In this document: positions 56,425 to 64,000 of the stretch, piece after piece
How positions within the stretch are numbered: the first letter of the stretch is position 1
Layout: each line of letters opens with the position of its first letter
Source of the DNA: Agaribacterium haliotis
Lineage (GTDB): Bacteria; Pseudomonadota; Gammaproteobacteria; Pseudomonadales; Cellvibrionaceae
Direction of reading: 5' to 3'
Assembly (NCBI RefSeq): GCF_002312815.1
Contig: NZ_NKQJ01000001.1
Span: 184,125 to 248,124 of the forward strand
Length of the DNA stretch: 64,000 nt
Position numbers and translations under genes: made by a program
The notes under the pieces: model-generated
The model's database searches: none
The model's input: only the letters and a program-made list of their open reading frames with translations
What the model was told of the DNA's origin: nothing

Positions 56425-58167
56425 TTACTGATCCTGCTCGTGCCAACTAAAGGCAACCTCGACATCATTGCCCGGTGCCCGCAAAATAACCTCGTCACAG
56501 ACACTGTTCATAAGTGACAGGCCCCGGCCAAAATAATTGTGCTGCCCGGCGTCGCCCGCATCGGCTTTTTCGTAGAGCTTATCTTGGCCTACCCCAAAAC
56601 CTTGACCACTGTCGATCACCCTAAGCCGCAGCGTGCCGCACTTACCTTTGTCATCGCTCGACTCGCGATGCTTAATCATAAAGCGCACACTGCCACTATC
56701 TAGCTCAGCAAGAGATTGACGACGAGTTTCATAGTATTCAACAAAACCCTCCGGGCTCGATTTAAGAGAGGACTTAAGGCGCAATATACCGTGCTCAAGC
56801 GCATTGGAATACAGCTCGGCAACAACGGTATATAAGATGGTGCGGTGCGGACTGAGCCCGCTGATCTCATTGAGTATACTTGTCACCAGCGGTAAAGGGT
56901 CGAATTGGCGAAGGGTATTTGCATCTAAGCTCAAATCCATGGTCCAGTCAGCGAGCTTCTCTGAGCTTTGCACCTCGTACTGATGTCGCTTGTTCTCGTA
57001 TTGAATATCTTGGATAGGAATCTCAACCAGCGACAAGTCATCGTCTTTTTCGGATTCACCAATATGGGCCTGAACTTCATCCAGTACCGCGTGAAAAAGA
57101 TCATCACTGTGTTTATTCTGCTCAATAAACTGATGCAGTCGATCTTCACCGAACATTGCACCGGCTGAATTTCGGGCTTCAAAAATACCGTCAGACCAGA
57201 GAAATAGCCTGTCTCCGGTATCGAGTGCAACGCGTTCGGTTTGCGCTCGAAATTCCTTACTCGACAAAACGCCTAAGGGCAAATTCTTAGACGCAAGCGC
57301 TTCAAAACCATCACCTTGTTTTCGGTATAGAAAACTCGCAGGTAAGCCGCCATTCCAATACCGCAAACGCCGTTGCTGCATATTAATGTCGATACAGGTT
57401 GCGCAACAGAAAAAACCAACCGGTAAGATTTCATGCAGCTTTTGATTTATCTCTGCCATGATATCCGAGACGGAAAAGCCTTTGCGTACCATGCCATAAA
57501 ATGTGGTTGCCAGTGGCATCGAGCCAATAGCTGCGGGCAAACCATGGCCGGTAAAATCACCGAGCAACACAATCAGGCTACCCGACGGACTTACATCAGC
57601 GACAATAACATCACCGTTAAACACCGCCAGCGGGCTCATGTAAAAGTTGAGATAACCATCATCGAGGCAACCTGTGTGCGCGATTTGATCAAACACCTGC
57701 TTCGCGACAGTTTGTTCTTGAATCAAGTGCTGATTATTAAGTTCAATCTGCTGCTTTTGGTGAGTAAGGGTTTGATGCATTTCCCGAACGCGGGCGAAAG
57801 CCTTGATCTTACTTTTAAGAACAACAGAGTTGTAAGGCTTCGGTATGAAATCGTTGCCACCGGCTTCGATGCACTCAACCAGGCTTTCGTTATCGGTAAG
57901 TGACGTCAAAAATAAAATAGGTACGAGCTCATCTTGGTAGAGCTCCCGTATTTTACGTGCCGCTTCCAGCCCTCCCATATTCGGCATCATCACGTCGAGT
58001 AAAACAATATCGGGGCGATGTGCCTCAAATGCATCTAGCGCTTCAATGCCATCGGCAACTGGAATGGCCTGATGCCCCGCCTGGGCAACGATGCTCTCAA
58101 GTATTAGGCGATCGGCACTTGAATCTTCAGCGATCAGAATTCGTAAAGAAGGGCTTTCCGTGGTCAC
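56425..58167 (-). CDS. hsbR: HsbR-like response regulator with PP2C phosphatase and anti-sigma-type kinase domains
   Basis: A 580-aa protein with a receiver (Asp58 in IVLLDVMMP), a linker helix (about 125-150), a PP2C/SpoIIE phosphatase domain (about 175-390, with VADVSPSG, GDFTGHGLPAAIG, LWSDGIFEARN) and a C-terminal GHKL/RsbW-like ATPase (about 430-575, VVAELYSNALEHGIL, VIDSGQGFG, GRGLSLMNSVCD). In Pseudomonas HsbR can phosphorylate or dephosphorylate the STAS protein HsbA depending on phosphate received from HptB. The start is GTG. hsbA lies 35 bases upstream and hptB two bases downstream. Confidence 0.9.
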   Translation of the reverse strand: MTTESPSLRILIAEDSSADRLILESIVAQAGHQAIPVADGIEALDAFEAHRPDIVLLDVMMPNMGGLEAARKIRELYQDELVPILFLTSLTDNESLVECIEAGGNDFIPKPYNSVVLKSKIKAFARVREMHQTLTHQKQQIELNNQHLIQEQTVAKQVFDQIAHTGCLDDGYLNFYMSPLAVFNGDVIVADVSPSGSLIVLLGDFTGHGLPAAIGSMPLATTFYGMVRKGFSVSDIMAEINQKLHEILPVGFFCCATCIDINMQQRRLRYWNGGLPASFLYRKQGDGFEALASKNLPLGVLSSKEFRAQTERVALDTGDRLFLWSDGIFEARNSAGAMFGEDRLHQFIEQNKHSDDLFHAVLDEVQAHIGESEKDDDLSLVEIPIQDIQYENKRHQYEVQSSEKLADWTMDLSLDANTLRQFDPLPLVTSILNEISGLSPHRTILYTVVAELYSNALEHGILRLKSSLKSSPEGFVEYYETRRQSLAELDSGSVRFMIKHRESSDDKGKCGTLRLRVIDSGQGFGVGQDKLYEKADAGDAGQHNYFGRGLSLMNSVCDEVILRAPGNDVEVAFSWHEQDQ

Positions 58168-58202
58168 TCAATACAGACCTCGTAACCAGACCAAAGGCCT
58201 GG

Positions 58203-58511
58203 CTACTGAATATCGAAAAGTTGAGTAAAGCTAGAGATTGCGAAGATTTTCTTCACTTCGGGGGAGCAGTTTTTAATTTTGATATTAGCTTGATCACCAC
58301 CGGCAAAATCCCGCAAAACCAGTAGCATTCCAAGTGCAGAACTATCGAGATGAACCGTATCTTGCAAGTCAACTTGATACTCGTTGACCGCGCCTGCATC
58401 CAAATCTTCATAGCTGCGTCGAAAATCATCCAAAGAGCTAGCGTCGAAACGCCCATCAATCGATATGGTCAGCACTGCCCCGTCCGACGACACATTTGAT
58501 TGGATTGACAT
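58203..58511 (-). CDS. hsbA: STAS-domain anti-sigma factor antagonist, HsbA-like
   Basis: A 102-aa STAS protein of the SpoIIAA/RsbV type. The phosphorylation motif is LDSSALGML with Ser57 in the conserved place. In P. aeruginosa HsbA, when unphosphorylated, binds the anti-sigma factor FlgM and frees FliA for motility; when phosphorylated it works with the diguanylate cyclase HsbD. A clear AGGAG precedes the ATG. Neither flgM nor hsbD is in the window. Confidence 0.88.
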   Translation of the reverse strand: MSIQSNVSSDGAVLTISIDGRFDASSLDDFRRSYEDLDAGAVNEYQVDLQDTVHLDSSALGMLLVLRDFAGGDQANIKIKNCSPEVKKIFAISSFTQLFDIQ

Positions 58512-58610
58512 AAAGTTATTCTCCTGAAACTGACAAACCCGGCTGCGGCTATTCCTATAGGCCTAATGATAGACTAATTCGCGGCCGACAGCACCACGCC
58601 CAACGGCTTT

Positions 58611-59666
58611 TTATTTCGCTCTTACATAGTCTGCGAGAATAGCTGAGGCGATTCGATCTATGCTAAGGACTTTGCTTGCAGCCTGCAGTGCAACCGCCGC
58701 ACCGGGCATACCCCAAACAACACTGGACGATTCATCTTGCGCTATGGTCATTGCGCCAGCCTTGCGCATACGCAACAACGCCTGCGCCCCATCCTGCCCC
58801 ATACCAGTTAGCAATACGCCAATTGCGTTTGCACCGTTTAATGTAAGCACCGAGTCGAACAGCACCTCTACCGCTGGTCGATGGCGATTAACCGGTGCGC
58901 CCTGATCTAAATGACAATAATAATCCTTGCCTTTGCGCTTGAGCATTAGGTGTGAATGCCCTGGCGCGATATAAACACAGCCACTTTCAACCAACTGATC
59001 CTGCTCAGCTTCGTATACCTTGGCCGCCGACTGACTATCGACTCGCCTGGCGAACGACGCGCTAAAACTCTCTGGTATATGCTGCGTAATCAAGGTAGGT
59101 GGGCAGTTTTCAGGAAAACAACTCACTACCTCTTTAATAGCTTCGGTCCCCCCTGTAGAGGCGCCAATCGCGCAGAGATAGTTGCTGCGACCGCCCGAAA
59201 GCCTGGGCACATCGACAGCGGGTAGTTCTTTACCCTCAAGCGCAAAACTCTGACGAATATTCGCCCGCGCGGCCGCCTTAACTTTTAAACAGATATGCTC
59301 AGCATAACGCGCCAGTGCATCTGCGCCCTCATTTTTTGGCTTGGCGACAAAATCAATCGCACCTAGCTCCAGCGCTTCAAGGGTTGCCGGAGCACCCTCT
59401 TGCGTAAGTGTGGAAATCATAACAACCGGCATTGGCCGAAGACGCATAAGGTTTTTCAAGAATGTGATGCCGTTCATCTTTGGCATTTCTATATCAAGCG
59501 TTAACACGTCGGGGTTTAACTGCTTGATAAGTTCACGCGCTTCGTAGGGGTCACAGGCTACACCGCAGACATCAATTTCTGCATCTGACTTGAGAACTTC
59601 AGTTAACAGGGCGCGAATTAACGCCGAATCATCGACAATCAATACTTTAATTTTTTTATTATTCAT
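58611..59666 (-). CDS. cheB: Chemotaxis protein-glutamate methylesterase/glutaminase CheB
   Basis: Removes methyl groups from receptors and deamidates glutamines. The 351-aa enzyme has a receiver with acceptor Asp58 (VLTLDIEMPKMNG) and a C-terminal esterase with catalytic Ser170 (IGASTGGTEA), His196 (TQHIPESF) and Asp292 (GMGQDGAQA). The spacing matches the Salmonella enzyme. It follows cheD by 37 bases. Confidence 0.96.
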   Translation of the reverse strand: MNNKKIKVLIVDDSALIRALLTEVLKSDAEIDVCGVACDPYEARELIKQLNPDVLTLDIEMPKMNGITFLKNLMRLRPMPVVMISTLTQEGAPATLEALELGAIDFVAKPKNEGADALARYAEHICLKVKAAARANIRQSFALEGKELPAVDVPRLSGGRSNYLCAIGASTGGTEAIKEVVSCFPENCPPTLITQHIPESFSASFARRVDSQSAAKVYEAEQDQLVESGCVYIAPGHSHLMLKRKGKDYYCHLDQGAPVNRHRPAVEVLFDSVLTLNGANAIGVLLTGMGQDGAQALLRMRKAGAMTIAQDESSSVVWGMPGAAVALQAASKVLSIDRIASAILADYVRAK

Positions 59667-59703
59667 GCGCGGCTACCTAAGGCCAAATAACAGGAACTTC
59701 ATG

Positions 59704-60360
59704 CTAAAACAGCTCGACATCGCTGGAGCTTTTCTTCTCCATCATTGACTCCATATATGCCTTTTCACGGCGTTCGACCGTATCGTTGGCGCGGACACGT
59801 AAGCGCTTGAGTTTTACCGCTCCGGTATCGGGAAAATACAAAACCTTTCTCGGGCAATCACTGCCGACATCCTGCGCATCAATCCTCAAGCCTTCTCGCT
59901 CAAGATACTCCAGTACAAAACCGACGTTGCGCGCCCCGATATCGATATTGTTCATACCCGAGAGCACCTTACCGCCACCAAATATCTTGACCTCCATATG
60001 GCTGCGCGTGCCACCGAGCTTCATAATTTCATTAATTAAGAACTCCATTGCCCAATTGCCGTAACACAGTGCTGAATTCACCAGTGACGGCCGCTCAATC
60101 GCTCTATCAGAGTGCTGAACAGGCAGCATGAAATGATTCATCCCTCCGATACCTAGGCGCTTGTCGCGCACACAGGCTGCGACACACGAGCCCAAAACAG
60201 TAACGATCATCTCACCCTTATCACTGACATAACATTCACCGGGAAGAATTTTCGCCGCGGGGGTATCCATACGTCGATCCCAATAGCGGTTTACATGCTC
60301 AAATCCGGCAAGTGCATTGGGCAATTTGGCCTTCATGTGATCGCGTATCGACATCAGCAT
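59704..60360 (-). CDS. cheD: Chemoreceptor glutamine deamidase CheD
   Basis: Deamidates receptor glutamines. The 218-aa protein has the catalytic Cys59 in VLGSCVAACV and His76 in GGMNHFMLP, 17 residues apart as in other CheD enzymes. The extra N-terminal 30 residues and a charged C-terminal tail (EKKSSSDVELF) are longer than minimal CheD. Two starts are possible: ATG 60360 with AGGA close by, or ATG 60354 overlapping the cheR stop as TGATG. E. coli lacks CheD; its presence fits marine gammaproteobacteria. Confidence 0.93.
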   Translation of the reverse strand: MLMSIRDHMKAKLPNALAGFEHVNRYWDRRMDTPAAKILPGECYVSDKGEMIVTVLGSCVAACVRDKRLGIGGMNHFMLPVQHSDRAIERPSLVNSALCYGNWAMEFLINEIMKLGGTRSHMEVKIFGGGKVLSGMNNIDIGARNVGFVLEYLEREGLRIDAQDVGSDCPRKVLYFPDTGAVKLKRLRVRANDTVERREKAYMESMMEKKSSSDVELF

Positions 60361-61193
60361 TTTTTCCTGTAAATCGTTCGCCCTAACGATTCATATCGAT
60401 TACTAATATTGTGTAGGTTTTCACTGTGGCCAATAAATAAATGACCGGCTGTACAGAGCATATCCGCGTAGCGATCAAATAATAATTTTTGGGTTTCCAT
60501 ATCGAAGTAAATCACTACATTTCTGCAAAAGATCACATCAAAGGGGCCTTTCATCGGCCATTGATGTAGCAGATTTAACTGTTTAAAGGTCACCAGCGAT
60601 GAAACCGCTTGCTTAATGCGGTATTTGCCACCACTTCTACTACCCTGCAGGCAGTTGCTATAAGCACTGGGTACCTTCTCGGCCCTGTCACCGTCATAGA
60701 TACCTTGTTTTGCGCGCTCCACCACATTGGAGTCGAGGTCTGTGGCTAGAATTTTCACATCCCACGAGCGCAGCAGCGAAAACTGCGATAAAACCATTGC
60801 AAGAGAGTAGGCTTCTTCCCCCGTAGAGCACCCGGCAGACCAGAATCGTATACGCTTAGAACTTTGATTCTCTCGCAGCAGGCGGGGTAAGACCTCATCT
60901 TTAATAAAATCAAAGTGATGAGCCTCTCTAAAAAAAGCGGTTAAATTGGTAGTAATAGAGTTAACAAAATTAGGTAATTCAGGGGAGTTATTCGCCGCTA
61001 TTAAAGTACAATAATCAGCAAACGAATTGAGGTTCAGCCGGCGCAAGCGCCTGGCCAGGCGCCCGTAGACCATGTCCTTTTTGTGTTCGGTAAGTTTAAT
61101 GCCAGTAATTTTATAAGCGAGGCTCTGTATATTCTGATAATCGACATCGGTCATTGGAAACTCTCTATCAGAAAATTTACCTCGCGCATTCAT
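60354..61193 (-). CDS. cheR: Chemotaxis protein methyltransferase CheR
   Basis: SAM-dependent methylation of receptor glutamates. The 279-aa protein has an N-terminal helical domain, TTNLTAFFREAHHFDF, the SAM-binding WSAGCSTGEEAYSLAM (about residues 119-134) and CRNVVIYFD. The C terminus ends soon after the catalytic fold, without TPR repeats. The neighbouring receptor has a CheR-docking tail, so adaptation is probably tethered. The start at 61193 could instead be the later ATG before TDVDYQNIQ. Confidence 0.95.
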   Translation of the reverse strand: MNARGKFSDREFPMTDVDYQNIQSLAYKITGIKLTEHKKDMVYGRLARRLRRLNLNSFADYCTLIAANNSPELPNFVNSITTNLTAFFREAHHFDFIKDEVLPRLLRENQSSKRIRFWSAGCSTGEEAYSLAMVLSQFSLLRSWDVKILATDLDSNVVERAKQGIYDGDRAEKVPSAYSNCLQGSRSGGKYRIKQAVSSLVTFKQLNLLHQWPMKGPFDVIFCRNVVIYFDMETQKLLFDRYADMLCTAGHLFIGHSENLHNISNRYESLGRTIYRKKC

Positions 61194-61261
61194 CCGGCAA
61201 CCTCCAGCTTAGGCTCATGAGCATATAATTCGACACAGATAACATCTGTGTCGTCATTCAG

Positions 61262-63982
61262 CTAAAAATCTTCCCACTCATCATCACCCGCACTGCCGCT
61301 TTCTGGAAGACTGATTACATTGGCAGTAGACGCAGCAGCAATTGCTGGCTGAGCGACGTGAGTAACAGCAGGGGCAGCACTTGCCACAACACCGGTACCC
61401 GAGCCCGCACTTGTACTAAAGAACGACACGACTTGATTCATATCTCGGGCCTGATCAGCCATTGCCTCACCGGCAGCTGTAGCCTCTTCGACCAGCGCCG
61501 CATTCTTTTGAGTCATCTCATCCATTTGACTCACAGCAGCATTTACCTGCTCAATACCTGAGGTTTGCTCCCTCGCTGCATCGGCAATTTCACGCATCAT
61601 GGATGTGACATTCTCAACCGACTGAACAATTTCGGACAAGGTCTGGCCACTTTGATTAACTAACGCTGTACCGTCATCCACTTTGCTAACGGTATCTCGA
61701 ATTAAATCTTTGATTTCCTTGGCTGCACCTGCACTGCGCTGAGCGAGATTTCTTACCTCACCAGCAACCACCGCGAACCCGCGCCCCTGCTCACCGGCTC
61801 GAGCAGCCTCTACTGCCGCATTAAGCGCTAACAGATTAGTTTGAAACGCAATCTCATCAATCACACCAATAATGTCGCTAATTTTCTTACTAGCCGCATT
61901 GATGTCGCCCATCGCGACAACAGCCTTTTCAACAACCTCCCCACCTTCTCGCGCTTTGTCCCTCGCTTCATTGGCCCGCTCATTGGCCGACTCAGCGTTC
62001 TCTGCGCTCTGCTTAACCGTTGAGGTCATCTGCTCCATGCTTGAAGCCGTCTCTTCGAGAGAAGAGGCCTGCTCTTCCGTTCGTTGACTGAGGTCTGTAT
62101 TGCCTTGTGCAATTTCATTTGCAGCCGTCGAAATGGAATTAGAGCTAATACGAATCTTACTAATTACATCAGTGAGTTTATCTGCCGTCGCATTTGCATC
62201 ATCCTTTAATTGCGAAAATGCACCGGCATACTCACGCGTAATACGCTCTGACAGATCTCCGCGAGCCATCGCCCCGAGCATGCGCAAGATATCGTTAAAA
62301 GCGACCTCGACCGTACTGGTTAAGTTATTTAAACCTTTAGCTAGATTTAAATAAAACCCGTCTTTACCGTCGAGGCTGGCCTGCTTGGTAAAGTCGCCCT
62401 GCCCGACGGCTTCAACAATGCTATCTATCTCTTTTTCTATAGATAGTTCTTGAGTTTTGTCAGCCCATTCAACAACAGTTCCGACGCGCTCGCCGTCACT
62501 AAACACGGGATTAGCAATAACCGTAAAGCTGCGCCCCCCTACTTCCGCCTTGCCAAAGTAAGCTTGTTTTAAGCCCTTAAGCAGCCCACGTTGATGTGCG
62601 GGGTTCTTGTGAAAGTCGTCGATATTCATACCCATAAGTTTTGAAGAGTTAAAATTTGGTAACTCTTTACGGATATCCGATTCGGCATTTCTCATCATTT
62701 CTAACACCGCATCATTCAAATACATAATGTTGCAATCGGGGTCAGCGATCATGACATTGGCCGACACATTATCGAGCGCTTGGCGAACACGCGCATTTTC
62801 CGCTGCGATGCGCCGCTCCTCCTGCTCTTTTTTTAGTCGATCAGTTTTATCGTTCCACTCAACAATAGTGCCGATTCGCTTACCGTCTACGTCAAGCCAC
62901 GGTGTTGCGATTAAATCAAAAGTTAAGCCACCAACTTTAACATCGGCCTTATAGGCTTCTTTTAATCTTGAAATCATTCCCCGCTGGTGCTGAGGGTTCG
63001 CGTGAAACTGATCTACATTGCTGCCCTGTAATTTATCGACAGAGAAACTTGGCAATTCTTGCTGCAACTCTTTTTCTCGATGACGCAACATACGCTGCAC
63101 TTCATCATTCATATAAACGATGTTTAAGTTTTCATCCGCCAACATTACATTGGCCTGGCAAGACTGCAGCGCTTGCGAAATATTAGCAATCTTGCGATTT
63201 TCTTCAGCCTGTCGTTTTTGCTCTGTAATATCGGAGGCGTATTTAATCACCTTTATTGGTTTTCCGTCCAAGCCCAGGACGGGGTTGTATGTCGCTTGAA
63301 TCCAGACTTCTTTACCGCCCTTACCATAACGCTTGTATTCATTTGCATCGTGCTCACCGCGGTTAAGTTTATCCCAAAACGCTTTGTAAGCGGCACTTGA
63401 AGCGGTTTCATCGTCAACAAACATCTGATGATGTTTGCCTTGAATTTCATCGAGACGATAGCCAACCGTAGACAAAAAGTTTTCATTTGCGGTAATAATG
63501 CTGCCATCCATGTTGAACTCAATAACTGCTTGAGACTTGGATATCGCGTCAATTTTGGCATTGTTTTCTGTTGCCTGGAGCTTCTGTGCGGTAATATCTG
63601 TAGCGAATTTAACGACCTTATAAACCTGCCCCTGATCATCTTTTAACGGGTTGTAAGATGCGTGTATCCACACTTCTTTTCCGGCATTGCCGACACGTTT
63701 ATATTCCTGAACAAAATGTTCACCTCGATTCAGTGACGACCAAAACTGCTGATACTCTGAACTTAAACGCTCTTCAGGTGTTACAAACATACTGTGGTGC
63801 TTGCCAACTATTTCGTCGTGCCTGTACCCCATTGCGTTGAGAAAATTATCATTCGCATCGACAATGGTCCCATCCGGGCTAAACTCAATAATCGCTTGTG
63901 TTCGACTTACCGCTTCGAGTTTATCTCTTAATTCCTGGCATCCATCATCTTTATTCGATGAAAAAATATTCATTAAACTCAT
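61262..63982 (-). CDS. Soluble methyl-accepting chemotaxis protein with four PAS domains
   Basis: A 906-aa receptor without membrane segments. PAS1 (about residues 20-135) and PAS2 (145-256) are close copies of each other (both have LNRGEH and GKEVWI); PAS3 (268-382) and PAS4 (398-515) are copies of a second type (both have PSF/PNF, HQRG, GTVVEW-like ends). A HAMP-like linker (about 520-600) leads to the signalling hairpin (about 640-850) with the tip [20 protein letters not shown]. The last five residues, EWEDF, fit the xWxxF peptide that binds CheR and CheB. The first PAS pair resembles BdlA-type receptors; ligand probably heme or flavin, unknown. A strong AAGGAG site precedes the ATG at 63982, so the gene is complete. 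Confidence 0.94.
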   Translation of the reverse strand: MSLMNIFSSNKDDGCQELRDKLEAVSRTQAIIEFSPDGTIVDANDNFLNAMGYRHDEIVGKHHSMFVTPEERLSSEYQQFWSSLNRGEHFVQEYKRVGNAGKEVWIHASYNPLKDDQGQVYKVVKFATDITAQKLQATENNAKIDAISKSQAVIEFNMDGSIITANENFLSTVGYRLDEIQGKHHQMFVDDETASSAAYKAFWDKLNRGEHDANEYKRYGKGGKEVWIQATYNPVLGLDGKPIKVIKYASDITEQKRQAEENRKIANISQALQSCQANVMLADENLNIVYMNDEVQRMLRHREKELQQELPSFSVDKLQGSNVDQFHANPQHQRGMISRLKEAYKADVKVGGLTFDLIATPWLDVDGKRIGTIVEWNDKTDRLKKEQEERRIAAENARVRQALDNVSANVMIADPDCNIMYLNDAVLEMMRNAESDIRKELPNFNSSKLMGMNIDDFHKNPAHQRGLLKGLKQAYFGKAEVGGRSFTVIANPVFSDGERVGTVVEWADKTQELSIEKEIDSIVEAVGQGDFTKQASLDGKDGFYLNLAKGLNNLTSTVEVAFNDILRMLGAMARGDLSERITREYAGAFSQLKDDANATADKLTDVISKIRISSNSISTAANEIAQGNTDLSQRTEEQASSLEETASSMEQMTSTVKQSAENAESANERANEARDKAREGGEVVEKAVVAMGDINAASKKISDIIGVIDEIAFQTNLLALNAAVEAARAGEQGRGFAVVAGEVRNLAQRSAGAAKEIKDLIRDTVSKVDDGTALVNQSGQTLSEIVQSVENVTSMMREIADAAREQTSGIEQVNAAVSQMDEMTQKNAALVEEATAAGEAMADQARDMNQVVSFFSTSAGSGTGVVASAAPAVTHVAQPAIAAASTANVISLPESGSAGDDEWEDF

Positions 63983-64000
63983 GTCCTTACTCCTTTGTAT

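Noticed and set aside
1..64000. Search for tRNA, rRNA, CRISPR arrays, insertion sequences, prophage or integrase genes
   Set aside because: No cloverleaf-like intergenic sequence, no regularly spaced repeats, no transposase or integrase motif in any plausible frame; gaps between genes are all short.

Overview
This is a chromosomal segment from a flagellated gammaproteobacterium. The gene set (FimV, TgpA, SPOR/DedD, MetZ, the HptB-HsbR-HsbA module) and the order leuC-leuD-leuB-asd-fimV-truA-trpF-trpB-trpA-accD-folC-dedD point to the Pseudomonadales/Cellvibrionales side of the class. The genus cannot be fixed from sequence reading alone. Base composition is moderate and looks even throughout. 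I see no tRNA, rRNA, insertion sequence, prophage or CRISPR array.

Layout. (1) 1-3.2 kb: molybdenum cofactor genes moaA (5' end missing), moaB, moeA and a MOSC-domain gene, converging on a Gfo/Idh/MocA oxidoreductase and an orphan protein. (2) 5.4-11.5 kb: ydiJ (FAD/Fe-S D-2-hydroxyglutarate dehydrogenase type), an overlapping MATE exporter, then a TraF-like outer-membrane protein. (3) 11.6-15.5 kb, minus strand: moxR, DUF58 and tgpA. (4) 15.6-19.0 kb, minus: cvpA-purF-metZ. (5) 19.0-21.7 kb, plus: a receiver-TPR regulator and a TSUP permease, which sit between cvpA and the dedD-folC block. (6) 21.8-36.5 kb, minus: dedD, folC, accD, trpA, trpB, trpF, truA, fimV, asd, leuB, leuD, leuC, with a divergent LysR regulator at 36.7 kb. 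(7) 37.5-42.6 kb: a secreted unknown, an MFS transporter, aroC and prmB, with divergent folE. (8) 42.6-48.9 kb, minus: htpG, gpsA, and a tightly coupled string DUF4389-sixA-hydrolase-DUF4892/OmpA-like-small membrane protein, plus a DUF4156 lipoprotein. (9) 49.0-64.0 kb, minus: motility block reading mcp-cheR-cheD-cheB-hsbA-hsbR-hptB-fliK-fliL-fliM-fliN-fliO-fliP-fliQ-fliR-flhB.

How the parts work together. Most of the window is amino-acid, purine, folate, fatty-acid and cofactor biosynthesis in long minus-strand operons with overlapping or near-touching genes. The right-hand 15 kb is one motility unit: the flagellar export gate and switch, receptor adaptation enzymes, and a phosphorelay/partner-switch module (Hpt protein, receiver-phosphatase-kinase, STAS antagonist) that in Pseudomonas links sensor kinases to FlgM and c-di-GMP.

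The most notable points are these: a soluble four-PAS receptor built from two different duplicated PAS pairs with a C-terminal CheR/CheB docking tail; a textbook heat-shock promoter in front of htpG; a triplicated 12-mer carrying the moxR ribosome-binding site; a Glu in place of the classical catalytic Asp60 of TrpA; and two genes inserted in an otherwise conserved cluster. I find no convincing candidate for an entirely new multi-gene system. The least explained proteins are at 4343-5083, 10051-11547 and 37549-38562.
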